NCBI RefSeq assembly: GCF_047495875.1
Contig: NC_092497.1
Coordinates: 79,639,749 to 79,703,748, forward strand
Reading direction: 5' to 3'
Length of the DNA stretch: 64,000 nt
Origin: Pithys albifrons albifrons
Taxonomy: Eukaryota; Chordata; Aves; Passeriformes; Thamnophilidae
Program-made: the position numbers and the translations under genes
Shown: piece after piece, positions 1 through 13,300 of the stretch
Layout of the letters: each line of letters begins with the position of its first letter
Position numbering within the stretch: the stretch's first letter is position 1
The notes under the pieces: generated by a model
The model's input: the letters and a program-made list of their open reading frames with translations, nothing else
The model's database searches: none
Told to the model about the DNA's origin: nothing

Positions 1-3000
1 TCAGTATGACTGACCTCTTAAAACACATCTTACAAGCAAGTAACAAATTCTTAGGTCATTACCATACTTCCTGTTTTCCTACTCTCCTCAAACCCCCAAA
101 ACTCACATGACTTCACAGATACACTCATGAGTTGCACTTGGTTTTGGATGCTTAATGGATGTTAATGTGATCATTTGATACTGCATACCAGTCTCTTTAT
201 CTACCCAAACAACAATTCTAAATTATTTCAGATAATCTTTTTTGGGTTTTTTTTTGTTTTCTCCTAGGAGTTTTTCTGATAATATGTGTGAACTATGATC
301 TTTCTATATGCTTTTCTTGAACATACGCTATTCCTAGATATTATTTTTGTTTTACCTATGTTTTCTCTGCTTGTTAAGACATACATAAAGTACCATGAAA
401 CGTTTTGATATCTGACTGTTCCCTTCTTGATGTTTTTCCCCTATCTCTTCTGCACAGAATCATAGAGCAGTTTGAATTGAAAAAGACACTTTAAAGGTCA
501 TCTACTACATGTACATGTCACACAAGAATTTCTTTCTAAATTATTCTGCATGGCAAGGAAGATAATCTATAATATTTATGGGTCTAAATTATTCCTCCAA
601 AGTACTTTGCCAACACAAAGAGATTAGTAAAATTAAGAAATTTTCAAGTAATATGTAGCCATAGTTATATTATTGTTGAGAATGAGAGGAAATAGCCTGT
701 CTCAGAATTCAAAGCTTAAGGTAATTGCTTATACCAGCAGAAGTCTGTGGACTTACACCTATCTTCTTTCACCTTCTCAAAGGCCATACATGTACACCAT
801 AATGAAGATGCAACTGCATGCTTCACAGAATGCCACTTATGAATTGATTACATTTAAAAAATACAACCAAAAGCCATCCTGGAATGGTTAATTTAATTAT
901 AAACTGAAAAAGTTAATAAAGCAGCATTGCAGGCCAACCATGTGGAACAATTCTTTTAAAGTTGAACAGTTGGTTATCCTAGAAGAGCAAGGATAAAGGC
1001 ATGTTATCTCCCAAAAGCTTACTCGTTGTAAACAACTACCTAAACTTGTTGAATCTGAAAGCTGTGCAAACTCAATGCAGAGTTCCTAAAACTGATAGAA
1101 AAGTCTTTGTTTAAACAATCTACAAAATGTCGATGTAATACAAATAAGAGGAGTTCTTAATGACACAACTTTTGTATTTACAGTATTCTCAACAGTACTT
1201 ACATCTGCACTAGAGATACAAAGGACACATTTTTTTCCTAGGCTGACAGCATGCTTAGTTTTTCCATTTATACCACATTGCAATAACATAAAGAGGGGTT
1301 TACTATTAATCCAGGTTTTACTACAAAGCATCTCGTTATTTCTCTGTCAAACACTGGCAATAGTGCCAAATGTCTGTCATCCAATTTAGAGGATTAAGTC
1401 TTCCTTTATACTTCAATTCTTGTATGAATTTATAAAAATATAGATAAAGTTTCTTAGAGCTGGTCACAGTCTATACTTTGGCCTAAATTCATGCCGCAAA
1501 GGTTGAATATGACAGCTGGCAGGAAGCTGAGGGAAGAATATATCCTCTCCCTTTTCAGTCACCACATTTCTGTTGCCACAGTGATTAATCCTCAATTGAA
1601 TGGATGCCTTTGTACATTTCTATTCAGTAAAACTTTTAGTAAACTTAAGTTGAAAACATGCAGTTGAGTGAAAAACAGACTCCACATATTCAACAGGTAC
1701 AGCTCAAGCTCTTGTGATGAATACTTCTCCACATATTAAAAAATGAAAATTAGCTCTAATGTGCGACATCATCAGTTTTTCAAATTATTATGTCCTGTTC
1801 CCATTTTCTGTCCTTTTTGTGAAACCTCCAAGACTTCTCCAAAGAATCCCCCACTGCCCTGGATTTCTACTGAAGAAATACCATACAATTTTGCCTTTAT
1901 AGGAACTGGAGAAAGCCTGCCCCAGACTTCTGTACTAGTGTCAAACATTTCCTACAGGCTGTTTTATTAGCAGTTAACACAGAAATTAATTAGGAAATTC
2001 ATTATGGAATGCAGTAATTTAATTCAGAATAGACTGGAAACATTAGGAGAAGATTTTAGGAGGTTTCTCTTTCTTATGGTAGCTGAGAAGAAGTTGCACA
2101 AATAACAGTGCAAGTTACCAAAAAACTTCAGTAAGTAAAAAACTTCTGCGATGAAAATCAGCCAGGTGGCTTTGGAACCTGGAGCTCACCACAAAAAAAA
2201 AAAAAAAAGATAAATCAAAACTTAAAAAAAACCTCAATAGATGACTAAGAGATGTTGTGAACACTCATTTTTTCCTCCTCAAATTAACATTATCAGAATA
2301 ATTTTGAGCAAAATATATGAATTACTGAAGACATTTTTTTTCTCTGAAAGTCTGAAATAACTGTAGGTCTGCTCTGAAAACTTTTTAAGTCTATCATGTC
2401 CAGTCCACAGGTTCATTTCACATATTTACTTTTAGAAGCTTTTGTTTTCCATATGTCTCTTTCTGTGGTTACACAAGATCTTTTTTGTTTTCAGCTGTGT
2501 TCTTAACAGATGATGATGTGGTAATAGAGACAGTAATATTTAATTTTAAAAAGAAAATGCAATTAATTTAACAAAGTTTATTTGTACAAGATTTGAATTT
2601 AAACTCAAATGCAGAACACAGATTTCTCAATGTCATCAAATCAGGCTAAGCTCAACAAAATAATGCAGGAAAAACCAAGTTATTTACTCCAGTAGATTAA
2701 CTTTCAATACAACCTTCTTCCTTCACACTTCTACATAACAGACAAAAACGTAGACCCTTCTTATGAATACTGTTTTCAGAAACAGCACATCAAGTGGATT
2801 TTGTTGTCATATGCGTAAGGAAGAAAAGAGGAACAGCTCTCAATTTTTACTGGAGTGGCAATCTGCCAACACTAAATGATGTGCATTTTCTACCCTCAAC
2901 GTGTTTACAATACTGAAGCCTGGCATCATTCCCCTTGCAACATGGCATCACAAATCTAACTGTAATTCATGCTTTAACATCTAAGGTTTCTTACGAAAGA

Positions 3001-6000
3001 TTACAAGTAGTACAAGATCTTGGATTGCACACAGACACACCTGACTAATTTCTGAGACTCCCAGGTTCTGGGATGTGCAATGAGTTTTTTAAATTATAAA
3101 GGAAGATGAGATGTACTCTTAACTTATTAAGAGTACTTATTATTGTGTAATCTGCATCTCCGAAATTTCTTCAGAAACAGCTGTCTGCCACACTTGTGCA
3201 TGGAACAAAAATCCCTGGCTTTGATTTGATTACTGAGGCTCTAAACACCTCCAATTATTGACACATCAGTGCCTTCCACATAAGCAGCACTATCATAAAT
3301 ACCAACTCTTTGATGGAAGATTATCATACTGTTCTGGGCTGCATCAAAAGAAGTGTGGCTATAGGTCAAGGCAGGTGATTCTGCCACTCTGCTCTTGGTC
3401 CAGAGGAAGACCACAAAAGTGACTGGAGGGATGGAACACCTCTCCTGTCAGGAAATGCTGAACGAAATGGGGTTATTTAGCTCAGAGAAGAGAAGACTTC
3501 GGGGACACCTTACTGTGATGTTTCAGTATTTAAAGGGCATCTATAACAAAGACAGGGCCATACTTTTTATCAGGGCCTGTTGTTGATTTAGACATAAGGA
3601 AGAAGGGTTTTTACAATGAGGGTCGTAAAACACTGGAGGCAGGTTGCCCAGACTGGTGGTGGATGACCCATCCCTGAAAACATTCAAGGTCAGGTTGGGC
3701 AGGGGTCTAAGCAACCTGATCTAGTTGAAGATGTTCCTAATCATTGCAGGGAGTTTGGACTAGATGACCTTTAGGGGTCATATTCTTCTATAGCTCTTAT
3801 ATATTTTCTTCTCAAAATCTACAGCAATCCAACACTGACAGTTGTGGGCAATTGTCAGAACACAGACAATCTTCAGAAAAAGGATAACACGTACAATTCA
3901 GGAACAGTAGGTATTACAGTATTTTGACTATAATTGTCAGCTTTCTACATTTAAGCAATATTATGCCAGTCTGTCAAAAAAACCCCAGGTGACCCCAGTA
4001 TTTTTAACTACCACCCTGATCATACTTGCAAAATAAATGAAAAGCAAATCTCCACTATGGTAGATGACTATTTACAAAAGAAGCCTGTTCTATAACAAGA
4101 TAACAATGTTTTTCTTCACTGAGAATGCTACCCGAACTCATCTACAGCTAGAGCATCATCATCTACTTTTATGCAATCCCATGGACTTCAGTGATAAAAG
4201 GAACATAGTCCATAATTTATTTTCCTTTCCTAGGTATCAGGTGATAAAAAAACCCTTTTCACAGTTGTTTCCTTCTACTATTGTCATATACAAACTATCT
4301 TCAGTTATCTTTCTTTAATTCAGATGCTGGACAGGATTTATTTCAACTAATGATATTCTATCAAAATATGGTTTATTCTCTTGCTTGCAAAATTAGTGCA
4401 TACTTTATATTGCTCCATTTACTACTTTTGGATTTTATCTCACCTTTCACAGATGCTAAGTTGTGAGAGGGCTCTCATGCTTCAGCAATAAATGAAGCAC
4501 TAACAAACCTAATTGATATTTCTTTTAGCTACTACGGTAGAAAACCTGGAAGAATACATTGTTTTCTATGGCTTTCCAGCAACTTAATTTTTCCTTACCC
4601 ACCCACCTAATTTCCATAAATTAGCCACTGAAACTATAGAACTTAACCTAGGATATAAAAGGTCATGTGAATTTAGAGAAGCAAAAATGTAATTAATGAC
4701 TCATCAATAGCAAAATACAGCATGTCAATGTTCTTACAAGGGGTTCTCTTTATTGATTGCTTTTGCTTTTTATAACATTATTTATTTTCATGTCAAACCG
4801 ATTCACATGTAACCATGATACAAAAAAATGTTTCGCTCAGTCTTCAACCAAGATTTGTCAGAATTTGTATTTCTCAACTTACAACTCATCCACTTCAATA
4901 GAGTATTTTAGTTTTTAAGAATTCTTGAGCCCCTTTCACAGAGATATTAGTCATTAGTTAAAAAATGTATTTAAAATTTATTAAACCAGAAATGCATTAC
5001 TACAGACAACTTCCTGAGTGAAGTTGTAAAGCACGAAGACCACGTTAGCATAGCTAAAATGAACAGCACAAAGGACATTTTACTTTTTGGTCCCAAGCAG
5101 ATCTATCTATGAAATAACCTTTCTTGATCACTTCTACTTAGAAATGAATCAGTTTGATCAAGTGTGTTTAAGAAGGGACATAAATATTATCAGGGAATAA
5201 ATTTTATTCAGGAGCCTTCATGATGATATCTAATAAAGCTTCAATATAAATACACTGTAAAAAAGCTTCTAGTTAAGGATATGATCACTGATAACAGTTA
5301 CCCAACAGTTTCTGAGAAACTCCTTGACCAATGATGCCAGAAAACTATGTAAGTGGGAAATTTCAGCTGATAAAAGTTTGCCTCTTTTTAAATAACTATC
5401 AGTTTCCAACTAACATTCCAGCATTCAAAACTGTAATTTTACTTAAAACAACTATGAAAATTTAAATGATTAAGCTGTATTTTTTATTACATATGATGCT
5501 ACCTTAATCTGTTAAAAAAGCTTTTTATTTAAATTTTATATAAAAGCAGCATTCTTTTTATGATAACACAAGTAGTTGTTCTGAAAATGAACTTAAATTG
5601 ATGGTAAAAAAGTGAAAAATGACCAGCAAAGACTGGTGGCCAGAATCACAATAACGTTTTCCACAAAAGCCCTTCTGAAGTAAAACAAAGTATTGAAGAA
5701 TCTTTTAAAGTTGTCTATGAAGTTCTAGCAGCTGTGTTCTTAAGCAGAGCAGAAATATTCAGAGAGCCACATTTAAGAATACACCGTCACCTAGGGATTA
5801 TTTCTGGATTTGTGCCTCTAGACTAAAAGAAGTAACAGGCAGTGAAAGAAGAGGCTAACTTCTCCATAATTTTTGAAGGTTTTCTTCCTACATAAATCTC
5901 CAAGAGAAGTGATACTACTGTATCTTCTGAGTGAAAAATGCTTACCTTACAAAAGTTGACAAATTAATCAAGAGAAGTTCATTTGTAATACTTGAAGTCA

Positions 6001-7180
6001 CACAACTACAATATAAGCTCTAAGTTACAGGAACAACACAAACTACTCTTGAACAGTGGTGGATCAACAGACATTTAGTCAAAGTCCTCTCTTCAAAGTT
6101 TTGTTTCATTTTTATTTGGGTTTAATAATGTTGTTGGCCAGTGACAATTAGTAAGTACCTTTCTACAGTACTTCTGAGTACTTTTAACCAACTTTTCTTT
6201 TCCTGAGCAAATGTGTTAGAATTAAAAAGGCGTCACTTCTACTGGTTTGGCTGGTTTGATCTTCCCAATATAAAAATTCTTTGGCAACTGTGCTAGTGGC
6301 TTAATTAAATACAGTACAACAACACTTGAAGAAACTCTTCCAGCCACTGTGGATGTTCAATACCCCAAAACAACATAGTTGTATGTCTACAGTTTCTGTA
6401 ATGACTGCTAACGTGTCTGTAATGACCAAACTGCACATTCACCAATTACTTACTCTATGTTTGTGGTCTATCTTAAGAATCAGTCTAGAAAACTGCAAAT
6501 GTTTATTACAAAAAGAACCAATAATGTATCCAGATAATCTGAGTAGATTAAAACTGTGTAAAGAGAACAGAAATCTGGAAGCTGTACCTGAAATTATTCC
6601 AGATTTCTATGTATTCCAAATGCAATTAAACAAGATGCATAACCAACAAAAAGCATAAAACATATGTTGCTGCAAAAAAGCACTCCCAGTAAACTCTAGT
6701 TGTATGTTTCAGACATTAAAAATAGAAAATTTGATTCATTATAGCAACTGCATATGTTCACCTCCTCAGAAGAGTCCTGACTTTCTATGCTGCTGAGTTT
6801 ATAAAATGTACTGCAGTAACTGAATTTTTGTTAACTGGACCCAGGACAAACTGAAGATTTTTCAAGGCTCAAATCAGAAAAACATGGAACAGAATTGAAT
6901 TTCAAACACCCGGTCTTTAATTTTACCATTTCTCTCACAGAAAAATCCCAGAGGGTGCTGTGCTGCTTAATTCCCAACTCTTTCAAAGCTGGCCGCCACC
7001 CCAAGCCCCAGAAGTAATTCATCAGACTTCCAATTGAACCCTCTCCTCCTCTCATGCTCAGTGGCTTTGATCATTCATGGTGGCCATTAACAGAAAAACA
7101 AGTCTTTTACAGCTTTTAAGATGAAAAATGAGGATTAAAAAAAAAGAGTTAAAACAACATTTTAAAATATTTCTTTTTAC
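1..7180 (-). other. ERCC6L2 intron 17 (partial)
   Basis: AT-rich intron sequence running off the left edge. Apart from the CR1 at 3.3-3.8 kb and a 16-A run near 2192, nothing could be identified. The open frames at 673, 1086, 1743, 4064, 6326 and 6831 have no recognisable family and no splice support, and none matches the missing C-terminal ERCC6L2 exons. Confidence 0.8.
3334..3803 (+). mobile_element. CR1 LINE 3' fragment, intron 17
   Basis: Plus-orientation CR1 3' end. It begins with GGGCTGCATCAAAAG, includes the end of the reverse-transcriptase ORF (3395-3586, decayed) and finishes with a degraded ATTCTTCTATAG tail. It is antisense to ERCC6L2. Confidence 0.88.
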
Positions 7181-7335
7181 CTTGGCACTACAGACAGCTA
7201 CATTAGCAGGAAGCTGGGAAAACTGCTTCAACTCAAACACGTCTCGCACAGCCCACCGACTTAAGTGATTTTCAGCCTTGCTGGATCCAACCACATTCTG
7301 ATTTGAATGAATATATGCCACTTCTTGAACACCAT
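7181..7335 (-). CDS. ERCC6L2: ERCC6L2 exon 17
   Basis: 155 nt, completing Asp1115 and coding residues 1116-1166, ending in phase 0. It encodes [20 protein letters not shown] (1116-1135) and [16 protein letters not shown], nearly identical to human. Acceptor TATCAG|AT, donor AAG|GTAAAA. The next exons of the long isoform were not found down to position 1. Confidence 0.95.
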
Positions 7336-10300
7336 CTGATACATTAGGAGAAAGATACAATAAAAAAGGCTGGTTATTCCAAAACTCTGATGGTACACAG
7401 TTGTAATTTAAAAAAAATTAAAATTTACATGACAGTTGTCAAATTTGTTATGATTTTATTCAGCACCAAGTTTCTCAGCTCTATGCAATGAACAACCATC
7501 ATTAGACTTACTTGGATTTATCTGGACAGTTTAATACTAAAATTTCAGTGTGGCCTTTTTTCAGATGAACAAAAGTTTCAAAGCATCTATGGTTCAAATG
7601 CTGCAATATTAATGCTGAAAATTAAGTCTTACAGAATGAAGTCTTCTACATGCTATTTCAACCTCCCAGATCACATTATTTTTCATATACATAAGTTTTT
7701 ATTTAACAGCCCTGTAAAGACTTTCAAGGTTTCACAATTCAAATATTTGGTTTGTGAATTCCCAATACATCTTCAATCTTAGCATCTTTCAAAAGCTGGT
7801 TAGTGTTTAACATAATATTACAAAGCAGTCTGTCACCACAGAAGATGGGAAAGTAAGACTATAACAGATAAAAAGAAAGGTACAAGAAGATATTACTAAT
7901 TTAGCAAAGCATTTACTAGTATCCTGTAACAAGAAACATGTATAGCAAGAACTTAGAACCTGCTGACAAGGGTATATCAAATGTATGTAATTACTACAGT
8001 TGAAATAAAATCGAAATTAATTTACTAGTTACCCAAATATCTGTCCAATGATTCCGTTTGTCTCTCTTGATGCTCAAATTCAGTCTTATTTGCAGATGTT
8101 CCATGCACAGCATAATTGCTATACTTCATTTGTGCAACAGAGGTATCTTGAATAGGACACAGCATTTTAGTCCCAAACTGAACTCTGCGTCTCTGTCTTT
8201 TGCACTTACAGCTTTGCTGTTGGGCCTGAGTTTTCTCAACTGGAAAGTTATCTTCAGAGGATGAAAATTCATCTATATTCTGGGAATCACTTTCCTTTTC
8301 TTTTCTATTGGGCTTTTTTGCTTGTAGCAGAGATCTGGAAATATTACCTAGTTCATTGTTCAAGGCATATTTTTCCTTCCGTTTTGGAATGCTGAAAGAC
8401 CCTAGCTTTCTGGAGTTAGAGTTATGGGGAAGTTCAATATCATCAGACTCATCACTTACATCACTTGCTTCTTTCAAATCTGTGTCATCCTTGATGTCTT
8501 CAAAAGACATGACTTTGCTGAAATTTGAATCACTACCACGGAATCCAAATTGCCTACTACTGTCTCCCTTAAATACAAGCCCATCTTTTTCTTTTGCTAA
8601 CTCTTGACAATTTTCAAATGTTGACCTGTGTATTTCAACTTTTTTAGTAAGCACTGGTTGCTGGCATGTTTGAACTTGGGTAGGAAAGATGACATTGTCA
8701 TCCTCTTCAGAACTACTTTCAGTGTCCATGACCGTATCACATTGCTTTGAAATGCCTTGATCCTCATCTTCTCTGTCCTCTTCCTCCTCAGAACCCGGTA
8801 AACAAAGCCAATCTGTATCTTGTTTATCAGTTCCATCTCTTGACAGAACAGTTTTCCCATGCTCCAAAAGAGGCACACTGCTTTGACATTTCTGAAAATC
8901 ACTGTGCTTGCTATTTATGCTTTTTCTTTTAGCCTGATCATCAGAATGCAATTGATGTAAGTTACAAATATCACCACCTTCTTTGGTAGTTTCAATTTTT
9001 TTCTGCAACAACTTAGAGAATCCACACTGCATTAAAGAAAGCTGTCCCTTTGTTACCATGAAATTATTTGCATTGCAAGGCTTCCTTGTGCCACATTTTG
9101 TCACAGAAGTTTCCAGAATATCATCATCACTAAAGTCATCCCAAAAATCAGTTTCTTCTCTGTGTAATTGTGCCTGAGAGGTTGGGGGATCTCCATCTTC
9201 TTCACAGTCTTGTTGTTTATACTAAAAAAAAAAAATATTACACAAAGGTATTTAATATTAATGGTAGGTATATGGCACACACTTAATTCAAAGCAGTGTA
9301 AACAAAATGGATTTTCAATATGTTACTCCAGCAAAAAATATACAAAATAGTACTACAAAATGCAAACAGAAAGCAAATACAAAACAAATCCTAATGAGAA
9401 ATTATTAAAGTCTCTGACAGCAGAAAATTTTTAGAGGAACAACAATGAAAATAACCAATAAACATTATATATTTGAGACAATATACGTTCCACACTGATA
9501 AAACAACCAATGTCTTCACAATCTACACCCACAGTTTTCAAGTTTGTATTAATCTCATTGCTACTTTTCCTCTTTCAATGGTAGTTTGACAGGTGACTTC
9601 ATGATTCAAACCTTCATCTTGTGTAATGACATTCATGAAAAAAACCCACCAGAATTCACTGCAGATGGTGTAGCCTCCTTGTATACAGGGACTAACATTA
9701 GAAGAGTCATAAGCATGTAACAGTCGACCCTAAAATTAGTTGAGGCCTAAGATAATCAAACAAAATTATACCTAGCCAAACTTAAAACATTTTGAAGATA
9801 TGAAAGTCCACAACACAGCCACAAAACTGCATACTAGTGAGACAAAGATTATGACAACACATAAATGCAAAGTCAGAAGGGTAATTACTGAAATTTTACA
9901 CATGAAGAGATGTTTTAAAATTAATATATTAATCCTGATATCATCCTGCTCATCAAAAAGTACTTAATCTAAGCTCAAAAAGTTACTGTTTATGACCAAG
10001 TCCAATGTGAGATCATGATCATATAATGATGTATAACCTATGAGTTATGACCAATGTGTGGGCACATGTCAAATTAATACTGACATTTATTCACAGAAAT
10101 ATCCTGGAGACGTAAGAGGTAGCAGTTAATTTTTAATATTATTCTGTGTGGTTTAATGATATCTTTACACTTCCAGGCCATATTATAGACCTAACTGCTT
10201 GCTTCCCTAAGCACCTGAACGCAGTGTTCAGTCATAAACATTCCTATAAATGCAATACTCCTACTGAAACCAACTTTTTCAGGAAAAAAAAAATAATCTA

Positions 10301-13300
10301 GTTCCAGAGGAAAACCGTTACACAATTACATACATTCAAAAAGAAAACAGTATTGAACAGACCAATGATTTGGTGGGAATCATTGTCTGATTGTCTGACT
10401 AAAAGTAAATAGCCATGTCTGCCAGAGTTCCATAGAAACTGAAACTTTCAATAGTCTAAACCAACTACACTCCTTTCCACAATTCCCTAAATGAAATCTT
10501 CTGAACAACAGGGTAAAAGGATTATCAGCCTAACAACACATTGTTCCCATTTCCCACTGCAGTATCAGGAACTAAAGGGACTGTCATGCTCTGGTCCATA
10601 GTCCACAAACTCATCTTACCTCTTCTGAGCTGCAGGAAGCATTCTCTTCCTTTAGCCATGTAGTTGCTGTCATGACTCCTGCTTCTACTTTCCCTTCCCT
10701 CTAAAATAATCAAATATGTTAACATAAAAAGATCCAGTTTTTAATACATATAAAAGACAAGCCCAGGAATACAAAAAAAAAAGTGGGTTAAGGTTTTTTT
10801 TTCATTCTACAGAGTCGTAAGCACCAGAAGTACAATCAGCAAAGTGAAGACTAAATTCCTAACATGTGCAAAATAATAAAATTGAGGGAAGGATAGAAAG
10901 AAACCTGGAATAAAGCTACAGTTAAGTTTCAAGATGCAAGCTAGCTGCAGCAAACATGCTGGATACAAAAAGGTATAATTCTGCATATACTTAATATCAG
11001 TTTACACTATGGAATCGGGCCAAGTCTGAAGAGTAACTAAGAAATTAATTTTAAAATATGAAGCCTCAGTTATTTACTGTAACATTTTAAAATACAGCAT
11101 TAGAAAATACATTCCATTAAGCACTTTTTGGCATCTCAAAATGTACTATAAAAAGGTTACTAGGATCATAAAAATTGTTTTAATGATCAGAACCCTGGCT
11201 TAAAAGGTCAGCCTGAGCTACTGATGAATCAAAGGTATCTATGCATGAAGCTGACAATATGTGAAAGTATCAAAACATAAGTAATTTTTATTAAGAAATT
11301 TATCAACACATTTATGAAAATAAAAATATTTCTGTTCTTTGATTTAAAAAAATTTATCTGGTCTACATCAAAGTGAGAATTTAACATGCCCATTTCAATT
11401 AAGTCACTGGATAGACAAGTACCATTTCACTATTCTGTTTTATAGTTTTTGCATTCAAAACAATAACTAGAACATCTCATAAGGACAGGAAAAATATAGA
11501 ACTAAGATCTAAAATTAAAAAATTAGCACTTCACACCTCCAGGATTTCTTTGGTAAGACAGGACCCATGAATCCGAAGTTTGAAAAGGTTACAAATCCCA
11601 AAAAGCTCTCCCTGATGTTCCTTTGATCCTTGCACTGCCTCGAAATACCGCTTGGCATTTTCACTTCCAATCACTGCACAGTGAAGTTGCTAAAACAGAA
11701 CAACACAAGAGATTTCAGAAGTGTTTGTTGCAACAACACGTCAGAATTTCCTGGCATCCACATTATATACACAGCTTTAGCTGGAGTAGGCTGAAATTCC
11801 TAAGAGTGGATATTTTGTTTTAATTTCCTTGGCAGATGCTGGTATAATAGATTGTGATATAATATGCACCTGTTTGGTTTTACTGAATTTTTAAAAAATT
11901 AAATATTTAATTTCTTTTACTGCATTGTTGCCTGTCCTAGTTCAGCAGGAGGGACCAGCTAACCCTGTGTGGGGGTAATCAAAGCTGTGTATTCTACCCC
12001 CTCTATTCATTCCCCAAGGTCAATGGGCCATTAGCAGCAGCTGCCCAGGGAGCCATTATCACCTTCACACCCAGCCTGAGGGGGCGGAGCTGCTAATGGG
12101 CCATCAACAGTTCAACACCCCCTGGCTCCCAGAGTGAATCACCCATTGTGTGAGTCCCCGCCCAGGGGGAGGGACTGGGTGCTCCCTGAGGGTACATAAG
12201 TGGTGGGTAAGAAGATCTTGGGAACTTCTTGTTGGATCCAGAGGAGCAGCAGGACCTCGACAGGAGGAGATCACCGCTCTTGCCCAGACCACAGCCCTCG
12301 CCTGCACCAACAGGTTTTTCTTTTCCTTTTGCTCTGGACTTGGGGGAACCACAGGGGTCTCAGCACAAGGGCAAATAAACCCCTTTGGGTTTGTGCCCCA
12401 GGACACTGGGTTATACTGCTGGGGTTTTGTGAGTTGAAAGCAATTTCCCTTGTGTGTCAGTGCATTTATTGTAATATTATTATTAAATTTTAGCTCTGAC
12501 TTATAATCTCTCTCGTGGTGAGTTCATTTCCCCTGCTGGTTCACCTTTAAACCAGCACATTGCCTAATATTAGACACCTATTATACACACTAGTGGCACT
12601 CCTCCATAGCTTGACTGCTCAACTTTCAATACTAAATTATTACTATTTTTTTACAGTCCTTTCCACTGTATGCTTACTTGGTAAGGGAATGGAATACAAG
12701 TGTAGCCAAAAAACCCCCCACCTACTCTCAGATTTATAATTCCTCTGTTTATTGCTGCTTATTCAAGTTGGAAAATACAAGTCAACTTGGGAGAAAAAAA
12801 ACAAACCAAACCAAAACAAAAAGCACATGAGCCTTTCAAGAAGTTTTATACATGGATTTTGGAAATCCAAACAGACAATATCCAGGTCTCCTTTTCCTAC
12901 AAGACCACCAGCTCCCAAGGCCTCTGTGAAGCTGGCTGCCCCTCCTTCAGGATTTTCATGAACAGAGTTGGTTGTGATCTGCTGTTGCTCTTTTCGTCAA
13001 CCTTTCTGAGACTTCTACTGATACTTGCTGTTGAAATGAATCCTCAAAAGTACTTTGCACATGAGAAACTTTGGAACAGGGTCCTCTCTAAGCTTTCCCA
13101 TGAAGGGGGATGTAAAGAATAAATCAAGTTTTTCTTTTTTGCAATGAACACTGTTTTAAATCTTGCTAAAGTAATGGCCACAGAGCAGTACAATTCATAC
13201 TCCTGATATGTTAAAAACCTAAATTATTAGCTTTTATGCTTTGAGACCATCATCTCTCAAAAATAGTTTCTGGACTTGCCATGCTTTATATTTAACTTGC

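Noticed and set aside
6326..7055. Frames of 110 (plus) and 74 (minus) codons near exon 17
   Set aside because: No recognisable family, no splice signals, and no match to the expected ERCC6L2 C-terminus.
8025..9104. 359-codon minus-strand ORF as a separate intronless gene
   Set aside because: It is the main part of ERCC6L2 exon 16. Its apparent start is a GTG inside the exon and its stop lies in the following intron.
12104..12493. Overlapping frames of about 100 codons at 12.1-12.5 kb
   Set aside because: They lie wholly inside the GC-rich part of the solo LTR and run in several frames on both strands.
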